Below, one piece after another: positions 8,209 to 11,934 of a stretch of 11,934 nt of DNA (positions within the stretch are counted from its first letter, which is position 1; each line of letters starts with the position of its first letter). The notes beneath the pieces were generated by a model that did not search any database, was not told the origin of the DNA, and was given only the letters and a program-made list of their open reading frames with translations. The DNA is from Bacteroidales bacterium (GTDB lineage: Bacteria > Bacteroidota > Bacteroidia > Bacteroidales > Dysgonomonadaceae): positions 1 to 11,934 of the forward strand of contig JAAZMQ010000017.1 of NCBI GenBank assembly GCA_012798745.1. Reading direction: 5' to 3'. The position numbers and the translations under genes were made by a program.

Positions 8209-11200
8209 TGTTCATCGTTTAATAATTTGTGTTCCTTTTCTTTTTTTCCGGCAACAAAACCATACATAATCGGAATAACAAATCCGTTAAGTGCTGTAGA
8301 AGTAATTAATCCACCCAATATGACTTTAGCCATGGGGCTCTGAATTTCGTTGCCCGGAAGATGCCCGCTCAAAGCCATGGGCAACAACGCCAAGGCCGAA
8401 GACAAGGCCGTCATCAATATCGGATTCAATCGATCCAGCGAACCTAGAATAACGGTATCGTGAACCGAAAATCCCGCTGCATGCAAATCGTTATACCGAT
8501 TAAGAAGCAGCACGCCGTTTCGGGTAGCAATTCCAAACAACGATATAAATCCGATAATGGAAGGAATATTTAATATACCGCCGGTGAAAAAGACAATAAA
8601 CACCCCTCCAATAAGAGCCAAGGGAAGATTCAACATAGCTATCGCGGCTTGGGGCCAGCTTCTAAATTCTGCAAAAAGCAATAGAAAAATCGTAAAAATA
8701 GACAGCACCGAAGCCAAGGTCAAGGTACGCGATGCCGATTGTGCACTTTCGAACTGCCCTCCATACTCCACATGATAACCCTCCGGAAGTCGGATTTCGT
8801 TCTCGATGGTTTTGCGAATATCGTTCACGGCTCCTTGCAGGTCACGCCCGGTGATATTTGCCGAAACCACCATCTTGCGTGAAACATTCTCCCGATTAAT
8901 CGTATGGGGACCCGACGATGAAACGATATCGGCCACCTGACACAAAGGCACTTTTTGTCCATCGGCATCCATTGCCAAATTACCAATTGCTTCCATACTC
9001 TCTCTGCTATTGTCCTTGACCCTCAGCGTAAGATCAAACGAGCGATCCCCTTCGTAAACCTGCGAAACCGGTTTACCTTCCAATAGCACACCAATCGCTT
9101 CTTTGAATTCGGGAAGTGTAACACCATATTTGGCAAGCATTTCCCGGTTGGGAACAATCTTCAATTGCGGACGTTCCACTTGTTGTTCAACATTAAGATC
9201 TACTACTCCGTCGATTTTCGAAACAACCGATTTTATTTGATTCCCGATCACGTACATTTTGTTAAGATCGGGTCCAAACAGCTTGACGGCAATATTGGCC
9301 TGTGTTCCCGAAAGCATGGCATCGATTCGATGCGAAACCGGCGAACCAATTTCGATATTCACACCGGGAACAACCTTCATTTTCTCCCGAATCTCAGCAA
9401 TGATTTCCTCTTTCGATCGCCCTTGCAACTCATAAGGAGCCTCTATCTCTGAAACATTTACCCCCAGTGCGTGTTCATCCAACTCGGCACGCCCTGTTTT
9501 TCGGCCAACAACCTGAATCTCGGGGATACTCAACAAAATATCTTCGGCCATTTTCCCGATTTTATCCGACTCGTCAAGCGAAACTCCCGGTAATGTACTC
9601 ACGTTTATCGTAAACGATCCTTCGTTGAACGGCGGCAAAAAGCTATGACCAAAAGACAACAACATGACGACAGAAACTGCCAACACTACGCCTACGCACA
9701 CCAAAAACTCTTTTTTGTGAACCAACACACTTTCCAACAAAGTGCGATATATTGTTTTTAATTTACGCACCAGAAACGGATCATTTTTACTTGGATCATT
9801 TTTTTCACTCCCCAGTAAATAACTGCATAAAACCGGTGTCAACGTAAGCGAAATCACCGTAGAGGCAAACAACGCGATAACGAACGTCAGCCCAAGCGGA
9901 ATCAGCATGCGCCCTTCCATTCCCTGCAAAAAGAAAAGCGGAATAAAACTGACCACCACAATCAGTGTCGAACTCCAAATCGGCCTGCGCACTTCGCGTG
10001 AAGCAGTAAAAACAACTTGGAGCACACTTTTTTGCTCGTTGTGCGGTTTCATCCGATTCTCGCGCAAACGTTTAAACACATTCTCCACATCGACAATCGA
10101 ATCGTCGACCAACGACCCAATGGCAATGGCAAGACCGCCCAAGCTCATTGTATTGATGGTCAATCCCATTAATTTCACCACCACAAAGGTGGTCAATACA
10201 GAAATCGGTATGGTAACCAACGATATCAGCGTGGTGCGGGCATTCATCAGAAAAACAACCAACACGATCACCACAAAAAGTCCACCCATCAACAGCGCTT
10301 CCACCACATTGTGAATGGCATTGTCGATAAAACGCGACTGGCGGTAAATATCGGTTGAAATATGTACATCGGGAGGCAAATTATTGCAGATATCGCTCAG
10401 CGAATCATCGATTTTTTCCGTCAGTTTCTTTGTATCAACGTTGGGTTGCTTGGTGACGGTCAACATAACAGCCGGTTTACCGTTGAGCGATGCCACGCCC
10501 ATGCGGGGCAGTTTTGCACCGGTACCTATTTCCGCAATATCTTCCAACACAACAGGAACGCCGTCTGTTTTTTTAACCAACGCCTTTCCCATCTCGCCGA
10601 TTCGATTTGTGGAAAGCATCCCACGAATGATATATTCGTTGCCGTATTCATAAAGAACACCGCCGGAAGAATTCCGATTCATTCCATCCACAGCAGCCAT
10701 CACCTCATTCAGTCCCACACCGTAGTGTTTCATTTTGTTCGGATCGAGAGCAATCCGGTATTCCTTCACATCTCCGCCAAGAACAGATACCTGCGCCACA
10801 CCGCCCGTCGACAATAATCGCGGACGAAGGGTCCAGTCTGCCAACGTACGCAGCTCTTCCATCGACGTAACGGAATCGGCAGTGAGCCCGATAATCATGA
10901 TTTCTCCCAAGATAGACGACTGCGGACCTAACGTAGGATTTCCCACCTCGGGTGGTAATTGTTCACTTATGGCCGACAACTTTTCCGAAACAATCTGACG
11001 TGCTGTAAAGATATGGGTACCCCAATCAAATTCCACCCAAACCACAGAGAAACCGGTAGTTGAAGAAGAGCGCACCCGCCGCACATCGGTAGCCCCGTTT
11101 ACAGCCGTCTCAACAGGAAACGTCACCAAACGCTCCACTTCTTCGGGCGCCATACCGGGCGCTTCGGTCATGACAACCACCGTAGGCGCATTCAAATCGG

Positions 11201-11318
11201 GAAACACATCCACTTCCATTTTCGAAACCACAAAAGAACCCACAATCAGCAACAAAACCGCTATTGCCAGTATCGTCACCCGATTATCGAGTGAAAATCG
11301 AATTAATTTATCCAACAT
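8205..11318 (-). CDS. czcA: Heavy-metal efflux RND pump (CzcA/CusA family)
   Basis: Inner membrane proton antiporter that drives metal ions out through the adaptor and the TolC-family duct. The start is ATG at 11318 (MLDKLIRFSLDN), giving 1037 residues, the normal length. A longer frame to 11465 would add 49 residues that match nothing expected and overlap the adaptor gene. GGAG lies 5 bases before the chosen ATG. About twelve membrane helices are present: one at 12-32, five in 336-500, one at 535-556, and five in 866-1022, with two large periplasmic loops between. Helix 4 reads AIGSLVDDSIVDVEN (399-413), keeping D405 and E412 of the proton relay. It is closer to CusA (A at the first position) than to CzcA (D). 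The CusA methionine triad is not conserved: the aligned residues are N572, V622 and A667. Metal specificity is therefore open. Confidence 0.95.
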   Translation of the reverse strand: MLDKLIRFSLDNRVTILAIAVLLLIVGSFVVSKMEVDVFPDLNAPTVVVMTEAPGMAPEEVERLVTFPVETAVNGATDVRRVRSSSTTGFSVVWVEFDWGTHIFTARQIVSEKLSAISEQLPPEVGNPTLGPQSSILGEIMIIGLTADSVTSMEELRTLADWTLRPRLLSTGGVAQVSVLGGDVKEYRIALDPNKMKHYGVGLNEVMAAVDGMNRNSSGGVLYEYGNEYIIRGMLSTNRIGEMGKALVKKTDGVPVVLEDIAEIGTGAKLPRMGVASLNGKPAVMLTVTKQPNVDTKKLTEKIDDSLSDICNNLPPDVHISTDIYRQSRFIDNAIHNVVEALLMGGLFVVIVLVVFLMNARTTLISLVTIPISVLTTFVVVKLMGLTINTMSLGGLAIAIGSLVDDSIVDVENVFKRLRENRMKPHNEQKSVLQVVFTASREVRRPIWSSTLIVVVSFIPLFFLQGMEGRMLIPLGLTFVIALFASTVISLTLTPVLCSYLLGSEKNDPSKNDPFLVRKLKTIYRTLLESVLVHKKEFLVCVGVVLAVSVVMLLSFGHSFLPPFNEGSFTINVSTLPGVSLDESDKIGKMAEDILLSIPEIQVVGRKTGRAELDEHALGVNVSEIEAPYELQGRSKEEIIAEIREKMKVVPGVNIEIGSPVSHRIDAMLSGTQANIAVKLFGPDLNKMYVIGNQIKSVVSKIDGVVDLNVEQQVERPQLKIVPNREMLAKYGVTLPEFKEAIGVLLEGKPVSQVYEGDRSFDLTLRVKDNSRESMEAIGNLAMDADGQKVPLCQVADIVSSSGPHTINRENVSRKMVVSANITGRDLQGAVNDIRKTIENEIRLPEGYHVEYGGQFESAQSASRTLTLASVLSIFTIFLLLFAEFRSWPQAAIAMLNLPLALIGGVFIVFFTGGILNIPSIIGFISLFGIATRNGVLLLNRYNDLHAAGFSVHDTVILGSLDRLNPILMTALSSALALLPMALSGHLPGNEIQSPMAKVILGGLITSTALNGFVIPIMYGFVAGKKEKEHKLLNDEQ

Positions 11319-11323
11319 GACTT

Positions 11324-11327
11324 CTCC
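11324..11327 (-). promoter_or_regulatory. Ribosome binding site fixing the RND pump start
   Basis: Minus-strand GGAG sits 5 bases before the ATG at 11318, in the 16-base gap after the adaptor gene's TAG. It supports this start over the in-frame ATG at 11465 inside the adaptor gene. Confidence 0.55.
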
Positions 11328-11334
11328 GTAATTT

Positions 11335-11934
11335 CTAATGTGCGTGTGAATGCCCTTCGGGAATAACCGAAGCAGTGGCTGCCAATTTAACCTGATAAGT
11401 ACCTTTCGTGACCACTCTGTCTCCCTCCTTAAGTCCGGATAAAATCCGCACCCGCTCTCCGTCACTCAACCCGATATGCACTTCTTGCTTTTTAAAAACC
11501 TCCCTGTCCAATTGCACGTAAACGAAATGAAGCCCCTGCTCTTCGGTCACTGCCGAAACAGGCACAGCAACGACATCCATCAGCGGCAACGATAACAAAA
11601 AAACCTCGACATACGAACCGGGAACAATATCTCCACGATTGTCGAAATCGAAGATGACCGGCATATAAAACGAATTTTTATCCACGGTGCGACCATACGA
11701 AATCAACCGTCCATTCAAATCGGACAATTTATATAAGGTATTACCGTAGGAGGGTTTAAAGTTGGCTCCCGTAAGGGTTGGGAGACGATCGGCATATTTT
11801 TCTGAAACCTCGGCACGAAGTTGCAGCCGCTTATCGCGAGTAACCACAGCAAGGGGTTGCCCGATCTCCACATAATCTCCCTTTTTGACGTACACCTTTT
11901 TCACATAACCGTCGATTGGCGACGAAACCGTCAC
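11335..11934 (-). CDS. Periplasmic adaptor (membrane fusion protein) of RND metal efflux, N-terminal part outside window
   Basis: Links the RND pump to the TolC-family duct. Only the C-terminal 199 residues are visible; the frame stays open to the window edge. The first visible codon, GTG, encodes an internal valine and is not a start. Visible residues 1-33 are the second half of the lipoyl-like hairpin domain (VSSPIDGYVKKVYVKKGD, then GQPLAVV). A beta-barrel domain follows (about 34-115), ending in the family-typical GDIVPGSYVEVFL. The membrane-proximal domain comes last (VVAVPVSAVTEEQG; ILSGLKEGDRVVTKGTYQV). About half of the protein is missing, going by the usual family length of 350-420. 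It ends in GHSHAH (194-199), three histidines that could bind metal. It is the first visible gene of the operon, so the promoter must lie beyond the right edge. Confidence 0.93.
   Translation of the reverse strand: MTVSSPIDGYVKKVYVKKGDYVEIGQPLAVVTRDKRLQLRAEVSEKYADRLPTLTGANFKPSYGNTLYKLSDLNGRLISYGRTVDKNSFYMPVIFDFDNRGDIVPGSYVEVFLLSLPLMDVVAVPVSAVTEEQGLHFVYVQLDREVFKKQEVHIGLSDGERVRILSGLKEGDRVVTKGTYQVKLAATASVIPEGHSHAH

Noticed and set aside
11319..11465. Upstream extension of the RND pump frame by 49 residues
   Set aside because: The added residues resemble no known N-terminus and lie inside the conserved adaptor gene. The pump's standard start, MLDKLIRF, has its own GGAG site.
7030..11934. Horizontal transfer of the efflux operon
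   Set aside because: By eye it is slightly richer in GC than the left half, but no integrase, transposase, tRNA target or flanking repeat is present. The difference is too small to judge without computation.

Overview
The window looks like chromosomal DNA from a member of the Bacteroidota, most likely the order Bacteroidales. The malic enzyme, the topoisomerase I with TOPRIM-C-type repeats instead of zinc fingers, and a TAnnTTTG-type promoter in front of topA all point that way. Base composition is moderate to AT-leaning. No RNA gene, CRISPR array, insertion sequence or phage gene is visible. No stretch longer than about 150 bases lacks a gene.

Left half, + strand: a malic enzyme cut by the window's left edge (1-1245). 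After a 110-base gap comes a two-gene unit: an exported protein-L-isoaspartate O-methyltransferase (1356-2063), then a 794-residue membrane protein (2112-4496). In the membrane protein, a spermidine-synthase/methyltransferase-like domain sits between two blocks of about seven membrane helices. By charge distribution that domain faces the periplasm, the compartment where the methyltransferase should also end up. This pair is the most unusual thing in the window.

Middle, - strand: topA (4545-6887), converging on the membrane-protein gene, with its own recognisable Bacteroidota promoter and a Shine-Dalgarno-like site.

Right half, - strand: a tripartite CzcCBA/CusCBA-type metal efflux operon, read from right to left. 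It runs from a periplasmic adaptor (its N-terminal part is outside the window) to an RND pump of 1037 residues and then a TolC-family outer membrane factor. The genes are 16 bases apart and then overlap by 4 bases. Together they would form one channel from the inner membrane to the outside. The metal is not certain: the pump has a CusA-like proton-relay helix but lacks the three methionines that bind Cu(I)/Ag(I) in CusA. The operon's promoter and any regulator lie beyond the right edge.

Most of the window is ordinary core or common accessory content. The pcm and membrane-protein pair is the best candidate for a poorly described system.
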